Below, in pieces: positions 13,169 through 24,143 of a stretch of DNA of 64,000 bases. The DNA is taken from assembly GCF_023278565.1 (NCBI RefSeq), contig NC_064681.1, forward strand, positions 2,294,001 to 2,358,000, read 5' to 3'. The notes under the pieces were generated by a model, which saw nothing but the letters and a program-made list of their open reading frames with translations, did not search any database and was not told the origin of the DNA. This DNA is from Colletotrichum lupini (taxonomy: Eukaryota > Ascomycota > Sordariomycetes > Glomerellales > Glomerellaceae). Both the position numbers and the translations under genes were made by a program. How positions within the stretch are numbered: the stretch's first letter is position 1; the number at the start of each line of letters is the position of its first letter.

Positions 13169-15762
13169 CTTAGCGAAGGGATCACCAGATGAGACACGAG
13201 TGGTCTGTCTCTAGCGGAAGTGGAGAAGAGGTGAAGATGAGAGGATATTGTACAAGGAGGTCAAGATGGGTCATCTATTACTAGTACAGATGTCATTATT
13301 TCTCCCGAGACCCTGAGCTTGGGTCTCATGGAGAGTGTTTGGAGAGATTGGGGTTGGGGATGAGGCTCGGCAGCCAGGGCAGAGGTAGTGGAAGAGGAGA
13401 AGAGAGAGGAAAGCGGTGATGGACTGACCTGACTTAAGAGATTATTAAGAGGGGCCGGATGGTTACAGCCCGGCAGAGCGTCGGCGGTAGGGTGCGAGAG
13501 TGAGGGAGAGAATATCCGTAAGGTAGTTGGGAATAAACAAAACTAGGACGAATAAAGCGAGTTGCTCCTGTGTGTTGGTGCTATGTATCCTGCAGCATCG
13601 AAGCATGAGACAATAAGGCAAGCAAGCAAGTGAGCAGGCGAGCAGCGAGAAGCAGACTAAGGTAGGCTTCCTAAGCGTGCAAGCAACAGAGAAAGTCGAA
13701 TGGAGAGTAACGAAGTCGTAGTTGCGGTCGTGGTAGACAAACGGCGGGCTCTCATTCAACGAGAGGAGCAGAAGCAGAAGCAGAAGCAGAGGATGCGGAG
13801 AAGACGTGGGGAGAGAGAGATAGCTTGATCCACGAGAACGCAGGTAGATGAAGAGAGGATCGAATGGGAAGGGGGGTTTTGACTGCAGCGTGAGTGTCGT
13901 GGCTCGAATGCCAGCAGCTCTCGATATGCAAGTCTTGGGGGGTCTGACGATGGCCCAATGAAGGGGACGCCAAGCGAGAGAGGTCGTCTACCCGACCAAG
14001 TCTCAATGAGCTTCGATCGGGGACCCAGTGAGAGGCGGGCTTTTGTTTCTTGAGGTATACGTAGGCAAGGTAGGTCTAGACGTCTGTTTGCCAAAGGTGA
14101 CGGGCCGGAAGAGAAGGGATGGATGGTAGAAGACGATAGAAAATTGTTAAGAAATTGCAGTCAGTCGGTAGGCGAGAGGAGAGAGAGAGAGAGAGAGAGA
14201 GAGCAACGAGAAGCACCTCAGGCCAATGAGTGGAGGGGCAGATTATGTGTGTGCGTTGTCGCCGCCCCTCGTTTGTCCTTCCGGTGCCGTTCCCGCCTTT
14301 AGCTTTGGGCTTCAAGGCGGTCAAGGGCCAGGGGAGGAGGGAGAAGAACGGGCAAGGACAGGCCGCAAGCAGGAGAGCTGCAGCCAAAAGAAGTCGCGGG
14401 GCGGTTTGCAGTGAAGCGGGGGTACTTTACAGGACAGGAGGTTGGGTGAACCACTTCCATTACCTTAGGTACCTGTACTCCCTACCTCCTTCTCCGTATG
14501 CTCTACGGGTACAACCACTGGGGAACTAAGACACCGCCGATGGTCCAACGGGAGACACCGAAGAGGAAAGAAAGCGGAGAGGGGCAGGAGAAGTCGGGCG
14601 GGTCAGCGTTTGCAGGCCGAGACGACCGGCGGGGTGGGGTGGCTGGTCTGCACCTTCCAATGCTCCTCATCACCCAACTTAGGACAAACTGCGTAGGTAC
14701 CAGGCCATCAACACCACCACCCACCTTCATTGAGGGAAAGTTTGATGCACAAGAGACGAACCAGTCCACACTACAGGAAGGAGGGGGCGAGCAACCATTG
14801 TATACCTATCGATCAGCTGGGACCCAACTGCTTCCATCTGATGCAACGTCCGAACGTGCGCTTCCAGAACGCCAACGAACGCCTTTCCAGGACCCGGCCC
14901 AACTCTACCTTACCTTAACTTGCCTTACTTACCTTACCTACCATAGGTACGGAGCACTTCCAGCGCCATATCGACATCCCTCACTCGAATACCTTTGCAT
15001 ACGCGACTACCTTCAGCAAGATCCTCTTTGCTCCGACGATGGGTGCTGTTTTGCCAATGTCCCTACAATGTACTGGGTCATGGGACTAGGCTGGTTGGCT
15101 CACCGCATATTGCCCTACCTCATGCACCTCGCGTCTCGATTAGAGCCCGCTGCAGGCGCGCAGAACATAACCGAACAATCCCCTTTCTGTCAGATTATGG
15201 ACTCGTAGAGAAGCTGTGGCAAGCCATCATTGGTAAGCTGCAGTAGCATTGTCGTACCTCTCTGTCTGGGTCGGTCGAAATAATTTGCCTCACAGTTGGC
15301 CCCTCTTGGAGCCGCATCTCAAAGTCGAGAGATGAAGGAGTGACGTCGAAGAGGCTGAAAGGACAAGCGAGCTCCCATTTCCCTTTTCAGTCTTCCCATC
15401 TTCCCCAGCCAACTCTACGGGAGCTTACGAGGCAGTGCACGCCGCCGGATTTCATATGTCAGCCCCAGTTTGTTTCCCAATGATTTGGGCACTGGCCAGT
15501 TTGACAATCCCGTCCGGTCGTTGATCCTGGTCTCACAACGGTTGCTCCCGCCCCTGCCACATTATGTAATCTCGTCTTCTTATCTTATCGTCCCAGCTAA
15601 GTTGAGGCACGTACCTTACCTTACCTCAGATGGGATGGAAGCGTCCAAAATTTCGAGCTCGTCTCATCTGTTCGCATCGCGGGCACTCAGCGACCACCCT
15701 AACGGCTGCGATTACAACGACGACGACGATCGGCATCACACGGTGCCGAACGAGAGACGAAC
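13169..15762. other. Intergenic, shared upstream region with simple repeats
   Basis: About 2.6 kb between two divergent genes. It contains AGCAGA-type hexamer repeats near 13766-13790, a (GA)n tract at about 14180-14203, and TACCTTAC-rich sequence near 14907-14950 and 15607-15625, common low-complexity motifs in such genomes. A 236-codon frame at 14498-15208 runs through the TACCT repeats and has no protein-like features. I see no supported gene. Confidence 0.55.
14180..14203. repeat. (GA)n microsatellite
   Basis: An uninterrupted run of alternating G and A of about 24 bases, in the promoter-side region of the 12.2-kb gene. It may be length-polymorphic. Confidence 0.9.
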
Positions 15763-17589
15763 ATGGCGCCAAGATGTTCGGGTGGGCATACGGTGTTGCT
15801 CCCGTTTCTGTACCCCTCTTTATTTTTTTCAAAGAGCACCACCACGCCTCGTCTTGCTGCGAGAGCGGTTGCAAATAGTCGCCGCCATAGCTCCACCCAG
15901 GTAGCTCAAGAATCAAAGTCCACCAGACTCAACCCAGCTCCCGACGACTATTCCCAACCCATCTTCGCCGATAAAGCCTCAGTGACACTTTACGCGGGCC
16001 CCGGTGGCCACGGCTGCATCTCCTTCTTCCGCGACGCATACCTCCCCGACGGACCCCCCAACGGTGGCGACGGTGGCCATGGAGGCAACATCTACATCCA
16101 GGCTGTACACGGCGAGACGTCCCTGCACAAGTTAGCTAGGCGGCGTTTCATTCGAGCAGGGAAAGGAAAGTCTGGTCAGGGCAGCTCCAAGGGTGGTCAG
16201 CGAGGCGAGGACGTCATCATCACCGTGCCGGTTGGTACTGTCGTCCGCGAGCTGGCCAGGGAAGACCCCATTGCCGAGGATGCGATCATGCAGCGCGCTA
16301 TGAAAGCGCAAAGGAAGGCCGAGAAGAAGGCCAAATTGGCCCGTCAGGCTGAGTTAGCGGAGCAAGCGAGGCGAGAGTTGGAGGAAGGCATTGAAGAGGA
16401 GGATGAAGAGATGGCGGCGGAAAGGGAGGCGAAAGCGAAAAAGCAGGCCGAGGATGAATTCGACGAGCCCGAGGACCCCGATCGCAGCAAGTTCCTTCTG
16501 TACCCTGGCCTCTCAAAGTCGGATCTGAAGACGATATCCCTTCCCAAAGCCCCTACCCGCCAGCGTCTTTACCATCAACCACCCGGCCCGATCCAGCTCG
16601 ACTTGTCGCGCCCGTCTCCGCAACCCATCCTACTCGCCGTCGGCGGCATCGGCGGACTCGGCAACCCGCACTTCACGTCGCGCGAGTTCCCGCGGCCCAT
16701 CTTCGCCACAAAGGGCGAGCGCGCCGTGACCATGGAGATTGAGCTCGAGCTCAAGCTCCTCGCCGACGTCGGGCTCGTGGGGCTACCCAACGCCGGCAAG
16801 AGCACCCTGCTGCGCGCCATCACGAACTCGCGCACCCGCGTAGGTAACTGGGCCTTCACGACGCTGCAGCCGAATATCGGCACCGTCGTCTTGGACAGCT
16901 ACAAGGGCCGCCCCGTGATCAAGAGCTACAAGCGGTATCCCGCCGCGGACCCCGCATACGGCGGCAGCGGATCACCCGGCGCGGAAGAGGAGGTCCTGGT
17001 CGAGCAGCGGACCCGCTTTACGGTAGCCGATATTCCCGGTCTCATCGAGGGCGCCCACTTAGACCGTGGCCTCGGCATCGCGTTCCTGCGCCACGTCGAG
17101 CGTGCCGGCGTGCTCGCCTTCGTCGTCGACCTCTCCGCCGGTCCCGCCGTCAAGGCTCTCAAGGCCCTCTGGAACGAAGTCGGTCTGTACGCGCAGATGC
17201 GCGAGGAAGAAGAGCGCGCGCGCGAGATCGACTCCCGCGTCGACTGGGACCTCAACGCAGGCACCACGAGCGGGGCCGCCGCTCTGCAAGGAACGCACGG
17301 CGCCATGATGGTCGCCGACGCACCGCCGGCGCCCCGGCAGGAATCGGGCCTACACATCGCGGCCAAGCCGTGGTACGTCGTCGCCACCAAGGCCGACCTC
17401 CCCGAGACCCAACAAAATTTCCGAGACCTCAAGGCCTACCTGGACGAGATCAAGCAGGGCACCGCGCCGCACCCGAGCGGGATCGAAAACGCCTGGACGG
17501 ACAACGTCGCCGCTATCCCCGTCAGCGCCATCAATGGCCAGGGCGTCGATCGGATTGTCCACTGGACTGTGGGACTACTTGACGAGTAA
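15763..17589 (+). CDS. mtg2: Mitochondrial Obg-family GTPase (Mtg2-like)
   Basis: A single exon encodes 608 residues. Obg/Mtg2 GTPases act in assembly of the large mitochondrial ribosomal subunit on the matrix side of the inner membrane. The first 45 residues are hydrophobic and Arg/Ser-rich with few acids, a probable mitochondrial presequence. The glycine-rich Obg fold follows (GPGGHGCISFFRDAYLPDG, GGDGGHGGNIY). It is interrupted by a long Lys/Glu insert at about 175-245 (KAQRKAEKKAKLARQAEL), larger than in bacterial Obg. The G domain has P-loop GLPNAGKST at 340-348, switch I FTTLQPNIG, switch II DIPGLIEGAH and a SAINGQG G5 motif. The base-recognition motif reads TKAD rather than NKxD. It converges on the glucanase gene 660 bases downstream. 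Confidence 0.93.
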   Translation: MAPRCSGGHTVLLPFLYPSLFFSKSTTTPRLAARAVANSRRHSSTQVAQESKSTRLNPAPDDYSQPIFADKASVTLYAGPGGHGCISFFRDAYLPDGPPNGGDGGHGGNIYIQAVHGETSLHKLARRRFIRAGKGKSGQGSSKGGQRGEDVIITVPVGTVVRELAREDPIAEDAIMQRAMKAQRKAEKKAKLARQAELAEQARRELEEGIEEEDEEMAAEREAKAKKQAEDEFDEPEDPDRSKFLLYPGLSKSDLKTISLPKAPTRQRLYHQPPGPIQLDLSRPSPQPILLAVGGIGGLGNPHFTSREFPRPIFATKGERAVTMEIELELKLLADVGLVGLPNAGKSTLLRAITNSRTRVGNWAFTTLQPNIGTVVLDSYKGRPVIKSYKRYPAADPAYGGSGSPGAEEEVLVEQRTRFTVADIPGLIEGAHLDRGLGIAFLRHVERAGVLAFVVDLSAGPAVKALKALWNEVGLYAQMREEEERAREIDSRVDWDLNAGTTSGAAALQGTHGAMMVADAPPAPRQESGLHIAAKPWYVVATKADLPETQQNFRDLKAYLDEIKQGTAPHPSGIENAWTDNVAAIPVSAINGQGVDRIVHWTVGLLDE

Positions 17590-18248
17590 AAGGGGGGGAA
17601 AAGACAAGGGAAGAAGAAGAAAAATGTATCATAGCAATTTGTATCACCACCACTGTATAATGCCACTTTTGGAAGAAGCGTACCGTGCTCTTCCAGAGAA
17701 CTTGTTTCCTTGGTCCAGCCCCTGAAATTGGCATGCAAGTAAGTACCTGAATGATATGAATATTTGTACGGAAAGAGCGAATAGCAGCATATTGCAAAAC
17801 TGCCAAATTTATCTGGATTGGATACAGTAAGGCACCCCCGAGACCACGGTAGCACCGAAGGGCTTGTACCATTTAACGAGGAAGGTCCCTTGGTTGCAAT
17901 CAATAAGCAACTAATGAGGGAATTCACACTCAGATGTTAACAAGAAACTTTTGGCATTTCGTTCGTAATGACTACTCCGTCTAGGGCGACTCTAATCGCC
18001 TTGATGGTGCGGAGGTGCTTCCATCCAACTCATTATCCAGGGTTCGACTATGTGCTCGTAAACCCAAAGCCAGGCAGCAAAAAGAACGAGTTGCTGCTCG
18101 ACCGTAAGCGGTCGACGTTCCAATCCGTTTCTGCCTCCCAAGGGTACGTCCCCCCAAATTCCAAGTCAACCCAAGTAACCATTAGAATATTATAGGGTGA
18201 ATAGTGATCATGCTGAGACCCGATCCTCTTCTGCTCTCCACGAAATCC
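17590..18248. other. Intergenic between convergent genes
   Basis: This holds the two 3' ends only. I see no frame or RNA with support. Confidence 0.5.
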
Positions 18249-19667
18249 TTACAACATGGCGAGAACAATCGCACCAGCCAGAACAGCAACACTGAAGGTC
18301 GTCGTGGTTGCACTGCTGCCAGGTACAACCGTCGGTCCTGTCGTGGGAACGCTGACGGTTCCATTAGTACCGGGGCGGCCGGTGCCAGAACCACCTCCGG
18401 AGCCACCGCCGGAGCCAGAGCTCTGAGAGGCAGACGGTGAAGCACCGCCAGTAGCAGTGGCGGTAGCAGCAGTGCCAGTCGCAGTAGCACCTCCGCCGCC
18501 GCTTCCACCCGAGCCACCATCAGTAGTAGGCACCACAGTCGAGAGAGTCGTAGCGGTACCAGCGGCAGAACTCTGCTGGCTTGAGCCTGAGCCGGATCCA
18601 CCTCCTGTAGCAGTAGCCGTTGCAGTCGCGGATGCTGAAGCTGCGCTGCTGGCCTGGATAGAGGCACTAGCAGACGCGGTGTTTGTGGAGGAGGCCGAGG
18701 CCGAGGCTGATGAGCTAGAGCTGATGTTGTCGCATGAGAGGTCGTAGAGAGGCTTGGTAGTCAAGGTCGAGCCAATGACACCGAAGCTGGGGTTGGGTGT
18801 TGTTGGAGAAGAGTCCTGGAATGTGTACCACCAGACATTGGTCTTACCGAACATGGGGCAGCCGACGTCATTCCAGAACTTCTTTGCGTTCTCGAGAGAT
18901 GGAACGGCAGCGCCGACAGTCTTGCCGCTGACGGGCCAACCAGTCTCAGTAACCCAAACGGGCTTTCCACCAACAGCTCCCTGGGTGGCAGCCAAAGCTT
19001 CGGCCCAGCGGTCCTTGCCGTCCGAAATGGAGTTGGGCTTGGTGTCCTCGAAGTAGGGGTAAGCGTCCATTCCAATCCAGTCACAGGCATCGATGACCGC
19101 CTTGTTGCTGCCATTAACCCAGGCGGTCCATGTGTCGACGTGACCGATAGGGGCACTGCTCAGAGGCGAGTTCTTGATGACTTCTCGGACTTGCTCAAAG
19201 TACTTGACGAGAGTGCTGGGCTCGGCGCCAGAGAATTCGCCGTTGGCAATGCCGGTAGGCGAGTGTCGGTAGAGGTCCTCGCTGCCGACAGAGATACCAG
19301 CAACCAAGCCGTTGAGCTGACTGCCGTACTGAGAGACAGTCTTCTTCAGGGCCTCAAGCTCGTTGGCGAAAGCAGCATCACCGGCAGAGGCCCACAGACC
19401 GAGCAGAAGAGTTGTCTTTGTGGAAATGGCGGCGGGAATGGCAGAGATGGGATCATTAGTGCTTCCTCCCTGGACCATGGTGTAGAGACGAGCAGAGGTG
19501 AAGGCGCCATTGGTGCCCTCGAGGCTAGCTGCGGTCTTGAACTCGGATTCGAAGTCTGACTGTGCCTTTGCTTTACCGTCGGTGAAGGTAGATCCGTAGT
19601 TGAAGCCCTGGAAGGCGCTGGCCGTAGCCGCGGCGTATACAGCCGCCAGGCTCAGAGAGGCGCGCAT
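18249..19667 (-). CDS. Secreted GPI-anchored endo-1,3-beta-glucanase, GH17 (EglC-like)
   Basis: A single exon encodes 472 residues. GH17 enzymes of this type hydrolyse or remodel beta-1,3-glucan in the cell wall. The start at 19667 was chosen because it gives a clean signal peptide ([18 protein letters not shown]) followed by FQGFNYGS, the usual mature GH17 N-terminus; a longer frame upstream lacks a signal. The catalytic acid/base is probably Glu130 in GISVGSE and the nucleophile Glu241 in VWVTETGWP. The catalytic domain ends near residue 330. A Ser/Ala/Thr/Gly-rich, probably O-glycosylated stalk follows, then a small-residue region and a hydrophobic tail ([15 protein letters not shown]), the pattern of a GPI-anchor signal. 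It resembles A. fumigatus EglC in layout. The family is near certain; transglycosylase versus hydrolase activity is open. Confidence 0.94.
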   Translation of the reverse strand: MRASLSLAAVYAAATASAFQGFNYGSTFTDGKAKAQSDFESEFKTAASLEGTNGAFTSARLYTMVQGGSTNDPISAIPAAISTKTTLLLGLWASAGDAAFANELEALKKTVSQYGSQLNGLVAGISVGSEDLYRHSPTGIANGEFSGAEPSTLVKYFEQVREVIKNSPLSSAPIGHVDTWTAWVNGSNKAVIDACDWIGMDAYPYFEDTKPNSISDGKDRWAEALAATQGAVGGKPVWVTETGWPVSGKTVGAAVPSLENAKKFWNDVGCPMFGKTNVWWYTFQDSSPTTPNPSFGVIGSTLTTKPLYDLSCDNISSSSSASASASSTNTASASASIQASSAASASATATATATGGGSGSGSSQQSSAAGTATTLSTVVPTTDGGSGGSGGGGATATGTAATATATGGASPSASQSSGSGGGSGGGSGTGRPGTNGTVSVPTTGPTVVPGSSATTTTFSVAVLAGAIVLAML

Positions 19668-21873
19668 AGTTGTGATGCCGAAGGAGTGTTTGCAATGTTG
19701 CAACAGTGACGATGTGATGCAAGGTAGGCGAGATGATGGGAGTTGGCTGGAATTGATGGCAAGGTCCAAAGTTACCGTTGGAGGAGAGACTGGGCACTCT
19801 GGGAGGAGTGTTGACTACGGGTAAATATACAAGAGTCAGGCAGGTAGATCCAAGGTATTGCAAAAACGAGAGACGGATGAGTGAGGTTGTCCCAGAGTCC
19901 CGTAGGTACAGAGCAGGATGAGGGTCAGATAAGGTATCGTGAGTGACAGTGAAGGTAGGTAGGGAGGAAGAAAAGTGATGAAGTCAGTCGGGCGATGAAA
20001 GGGTAGAAAAGGGAAAAGGCAAGTGACGGGGAAGGGCAGAGCAGGCAAGGAGGGATTCGCCAGACAGTAGGAGGGATGCTTGTTCAGATCACATCACAAG
20101 CTTGGGAAGTTGGGGTGGTGTCCTACAGGGTTCCCTGTTCTTTGGGCCTCTCCATCTTCTTTTCTTGGGAAAGCTCTTCACTCTCGAGTCTCAACAAGAA
20201 AAACCTTGAAGGACGGGACGGGTGTAAAAGTCTGAAAGAGGCAAGTAAAGAAGCCAATTGAGTGGTGCCACCACACACCAACTTGACAGCACTAGTGTGT
20301 CTCTTCCTCATGCCCTCACTCCATCAAAACAACATCGAGGGCGCCACCATAGGTTCCTGAGAAACAACAACACACAGTCGTGACAGTCTCATGCAGGAAC
20401 GAGCCAAGGTGAGGTCACTGGTGTGGCCCGTATTCTCTATGTACACAACAAGTCTAGCACCATACAAAAGTGTGCTATAAGGTATGGTCTTGCCCCTGGA
20501 ACGACGGTGGCGATGAGGTCACGCCGGGCACAGGGCAAGGCATTCGGGGCAGGCCCGGTCGAAACACCGACCCAATCACGGCTGCCATCCTATTTTACCG
20601 GCGTCCCGGGCCTTCCCATTGCTCCCAACTGGGACGGCCGGGTCCCTGCTGGCTTGCCATATTTAGCAGTCAACACCCACTATTTTCTGTCCCCATGTCC
20701 CTGTCGCTGTCGTCCGGCCAGGCTGTGGCGCCCCTCCCCCGTATTTTCCAGCAACCACCATCATCGATGCCCCCTCCCGGATGACCAACATAAACACCTC
20801 ATCTCTATGTATGCGGGACATTCCATTCGGGCCATAACACTGTCGCTCACTACTGTTTACCGAGTTGTTATGGTGCCGTTTTCCCGCGGGGTTATTCTGC
20901 AAAAATACGAGCGAGGCTTTGATGTGTGAATGATCAGCAGCCTCTCGATTTGCTCATCCCGTTCCAAGGTGTTGTAGTGTCGCTGTCAACTATTGCCATA
21001 AAGCGAACAACACGCTGAGGCACCTACGCACCTATGCAGTAGTTATATCTTGGAACAAAGTCTATAACTGCAGGAGAAGTCGGTTGAGAAAGTATCGAGT
21101 GTGCGAGTCTTGACGACGGAAAGAAGTCTTGAGAAAGCCACAGAGCAGGGAGCCGGCGTGACATCTGCAGGTACCTATGCAAGCAAAGCGCCTGCTTCCC
21201 CGCCTACTATGCAGGGGCCCTGGGTAGTAGGCGCCGGGGCTGGTTCTGACTGCATTCCTGGACCTTAATTCTGCAAACAACATATCTTCTCATTGATCAT
21301 TCCGGCAAAAGAAAACCTCACAACTTCTAAGGCTTTGTTGAGAAACTTCTGGCATTGCAGTCTCAGTGTACAGATACCAGTCGACCAACTTTAGCGCAGT
21401 TATTACCGGAGCATTGCCTCCTGGTCATGCAAGGCTATCAGTAAGGTACTGCCTGTAAGACACAGGACTTTCTCGCCATAACAGAACCATAGGGTCTCAG
21501 TGCTTGATATTCCGTACCATCCCATCTAATAGCAACTGCCCACATCGAGCCGAAGTTAATGGCCATCCCGTCTCCAACTGGGAAGACCGACAGAAAGTTG
21601 ATAGATGTGAGAGCCGAATGGACTTTGGTATCTCTTCATTGACAGCCGGCAACTTCGGAAGACATCTGGCAACACCTGTCAGTCTATCACATTTCTTAGT
21701 CAAAGTCCTAGATTCCAAGAGCCCAACCTGGTTCACCGAACGTCGTCAGACGGGTAAAAGTGGGACGGGGAACTAGGCATCTTCACGCTGTCATCATACC
21801 GACAGATAATCACTTTGATCGACTTACGTTCTCAAAAGATGCCAACCAACGCTTATCGCGGGGACGTACCGCC
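19668..21873. other. Intergenic, divergent promoters of the glucanase and the Zn2Cys6 gene
   Basis: About 2.2 kb with no supported gene. An 8-base inverted repeat GCCTACTA/TAGTAGGC lies around a G/C-rich loop near 21204-21234. A 168-codon frame at 20423-20929 lacks protein-like features. Confidence 0.5.
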
Positions 21874-23911
21874 ATGGCAGAATACAAGGCAATATTACCC
21901 ATCAGCCCTCAAGGGTAAGAAGAGGAACGAAAGCACCGGCATCAATCACAAGAATTGAGCTGACATCCTTAGGTCCATCATCTCGGACTCCAACGCGGCC
22001 CCCGAGCAAAAGCCAGTTGTCCGTGTCACTAAGGTGAAGCTATCACGTACAAGCACACGCAAGGTACGCACCGGGTGCATTACCTGTAAGAAACGTCACA
22101 TCAAATGTGACGAGTCCAAACCACATTGCGGCAACTGTCTGCAGACCCGCGGCCACTGTGAAGGTTATCTCCTGGATCAGAAGAAGAACAAAAAGTCCTC
22201 AGGGCCCGCAGAGCTCTGTTGGGATTCTACCCAGGCCATCATCCCTCGAGTATCAGCAGTAGCAGTAGCATCGCCCACGGCGCAGACGAAACTGCACATC
22301 AACACGGTCGACTTCCGCGATGACCACAGCATGACCTACTTCAAGGAATTCGTCGGCCTGGTTCGAGGCCCCTGGATGAGAGCTGCCTCTACTGGCGATC
22401 TGTGGGAAGTCATGCTGCCCCAGCTGTCCCGCAACAATGGCACTCTCCGCTCCGCCGCCATGGCCATCGGCGCCTTGAGCGTGTGGTACCGCCAGTCCGC
22501 CCATATCTCCCTCCATGCCATCACCGTACCCGACCAGCCAACCGCCCAAGGAGACATCCATTACTTCCAGGCTGTAGCCCACTACTGCGACTCTCTCAAG
22601 ATGCAGTGTAGACGGGCCTCCGCCCAGGACGCCGTCTTTCTATCTGTGCTCCTCCTCTTCTTCGAGACTCTCAGGGGCAACAGGAAAGCCGCCCTCGACC
22701 ACGTCAACCACGCTCTGTCCCTTCTCCTCGCCATCGTGACGGACACAGATGCCCAACATCGCCTAGCCGACCTAGCCCCTAATCCGATGCCCGTCATCAG
22801 CGCCGTGGCAGATGTTTTCAATCACCTGGCAAAGCAGGCACGCACCGTCTTCAGGGGTCGTATCCTCGATGGTCCGCCCCTGCCAAACCTCGCAAAGCGC
22901 CTGCAGAGTACAAATCAAACAATGGAGACCTTCATGATGCTCCTCAATCAGACGCAGAGCGAAGCCGCCAATTCGCCAGAATCGTATCCTGACTCTTTCG
23001 GTACTCTCGAACAGTTCGAGCAGATCTGGCCCGCCATCCGACGTCACCAGGCCGCCATGGGCGCCGTCATGGAGGATACATTCAAAAAGTCTGGCCTCAG
23101 CAGCGCAGACGACGACGTCTCCATCACCAAACTCCACCTCGAGCTCTTTGGGAACCCTCGCATTCTCAGCTTCTGCGAAAACTTCCACAAGTCCATGGTC
23201 AAGCTCAACGCGGGCTTCCAACCCCTCTTCAACCAAATCATGCAAGCCGACATCGGATCCCCGACCTACCTCCGCGCCATCCTCCTGCGCATCGAGTTCA
23301 TGGGCGTCTACATCTTCAGCAACGTGCCCTCCTTTATCCAAGACGCGAGCGCCCGCGCCCTGACGCCGCTGTACCGCGAGTACATCTCCCTCGCGCACAT
23401 CGCCACGAGGGCCGCCAAGAAGGAGTTCGAGACGAACCCGGCCCACCACCTCTCTCTGCAGTGCAGTCTGAGCTGGTGCCTCCTCATCATCTCCCTCTTC
23501 TGCCGCGACCCCCTCGTGCGCGACGAGGCCATGTGGATCTTGAAGGAGTACCCGGGCCAGGACGGCATATGGAGCATCCGCGCCCTGTACGCCCTGGCTT
23601 TGCGGAACCGTCACGTCGAGCGGGTGAACGCCGTCGGCACGCCCGACGAACAGTGGCGCCGGCTGTGGCGCCGCGAGTTCGTCTTCGAGGACAGCGGCGA
23701 CCGCGTCGTGCTGCGGTACATGGAGAGAGATGAGGTGACCGAAAAGTGGCAACTGGTGGAAGAGGCAGCCGATATCCCCAGAGATGGCGGGGAGGCCCAG
23801 TGGAAGCGGCAGCCCCTTACTATACATAGCGGACTGCTCATCTTGGACCTGTTTAACGCCGTGGCTCAGGGTGACATGGACACGAGGTTACCGATTGGCA
23901 GGCCATGCTGA
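21874..23911 (+). CDS. Zn2Cys6 binuclear-cluster transcription factor
   Basis: Exons 21874-21914 and 21973-23911 encode 659 residues. The start was chosen because ATG at 21874 has a good context (GCCATGG) and, through a 58-base intron (GTAAGA, CTGAC, TTAG), joins in frame. Another ATG at 21839 would hit a stop after splicing. The DNA-binding cluster is C49-x2-C-x6-C-x6-C-x2-C-x6-C76, preceded by basic TSTRKVRTG and followed by a Lys-rich linker. The remaining 550 residues look like the helical fungal-specific regulatory region of this family. It binds DNA in the nucleus; its targets are unknown. It is tail-to-tail with the ABCB transporter, only 232 bases apart, so regulation of that transporter is a reasonable guess but unproven. 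Confidence 0.88.
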
Positions 23912-24143
23912 GAGATGGGAGAGACTGAAAGAGAGAGAGAGAGGCATGTTTCTAGATGCGATTCAAAGTGACGTCTCTAAATATGCTAGTTTGATACCCC
24001 CGACAATGATTCTGAACAAAAACGCAGTACATTTCCAACAACGCTGTCTGTTTGATGAGGATGGTTTGAGACTTCTACTTATACACTTCGTTCACTTTCG
24101 GCTACAACGTTCCTACGCCCTTCCTCCTGTCATGGACTGAAAA

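Noticed and set aside
14498..15208. 236-codon plus-strand frame between two genes
   Set aside because: Runs through TACCT-rich low-complexity sequence, mixed codon use, no recognisable domain.
19668..19769. N-terminal extension of the glucanase by 34 codons
   Set aside because: It would bury the signal peptide; the start at 19667 gives a normal secretion signal and mature N-terminus.
20423..20929. 168-codon plus-strand frame
   Set aside because: No protein-like features in a promoter region.
21839..21914. Upstream ATG at 21839 as start of the Zn2Cys6 gene
   Set aside because: After the same intron it runs into a TGA before the zinc cluster; ATG at 21874 stays in frame and has a better context.
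22772..23827. 351-codon minus-strand frame
   Set aside because: Antisense of the Zn2Cys6 gene; no start context, no domain.
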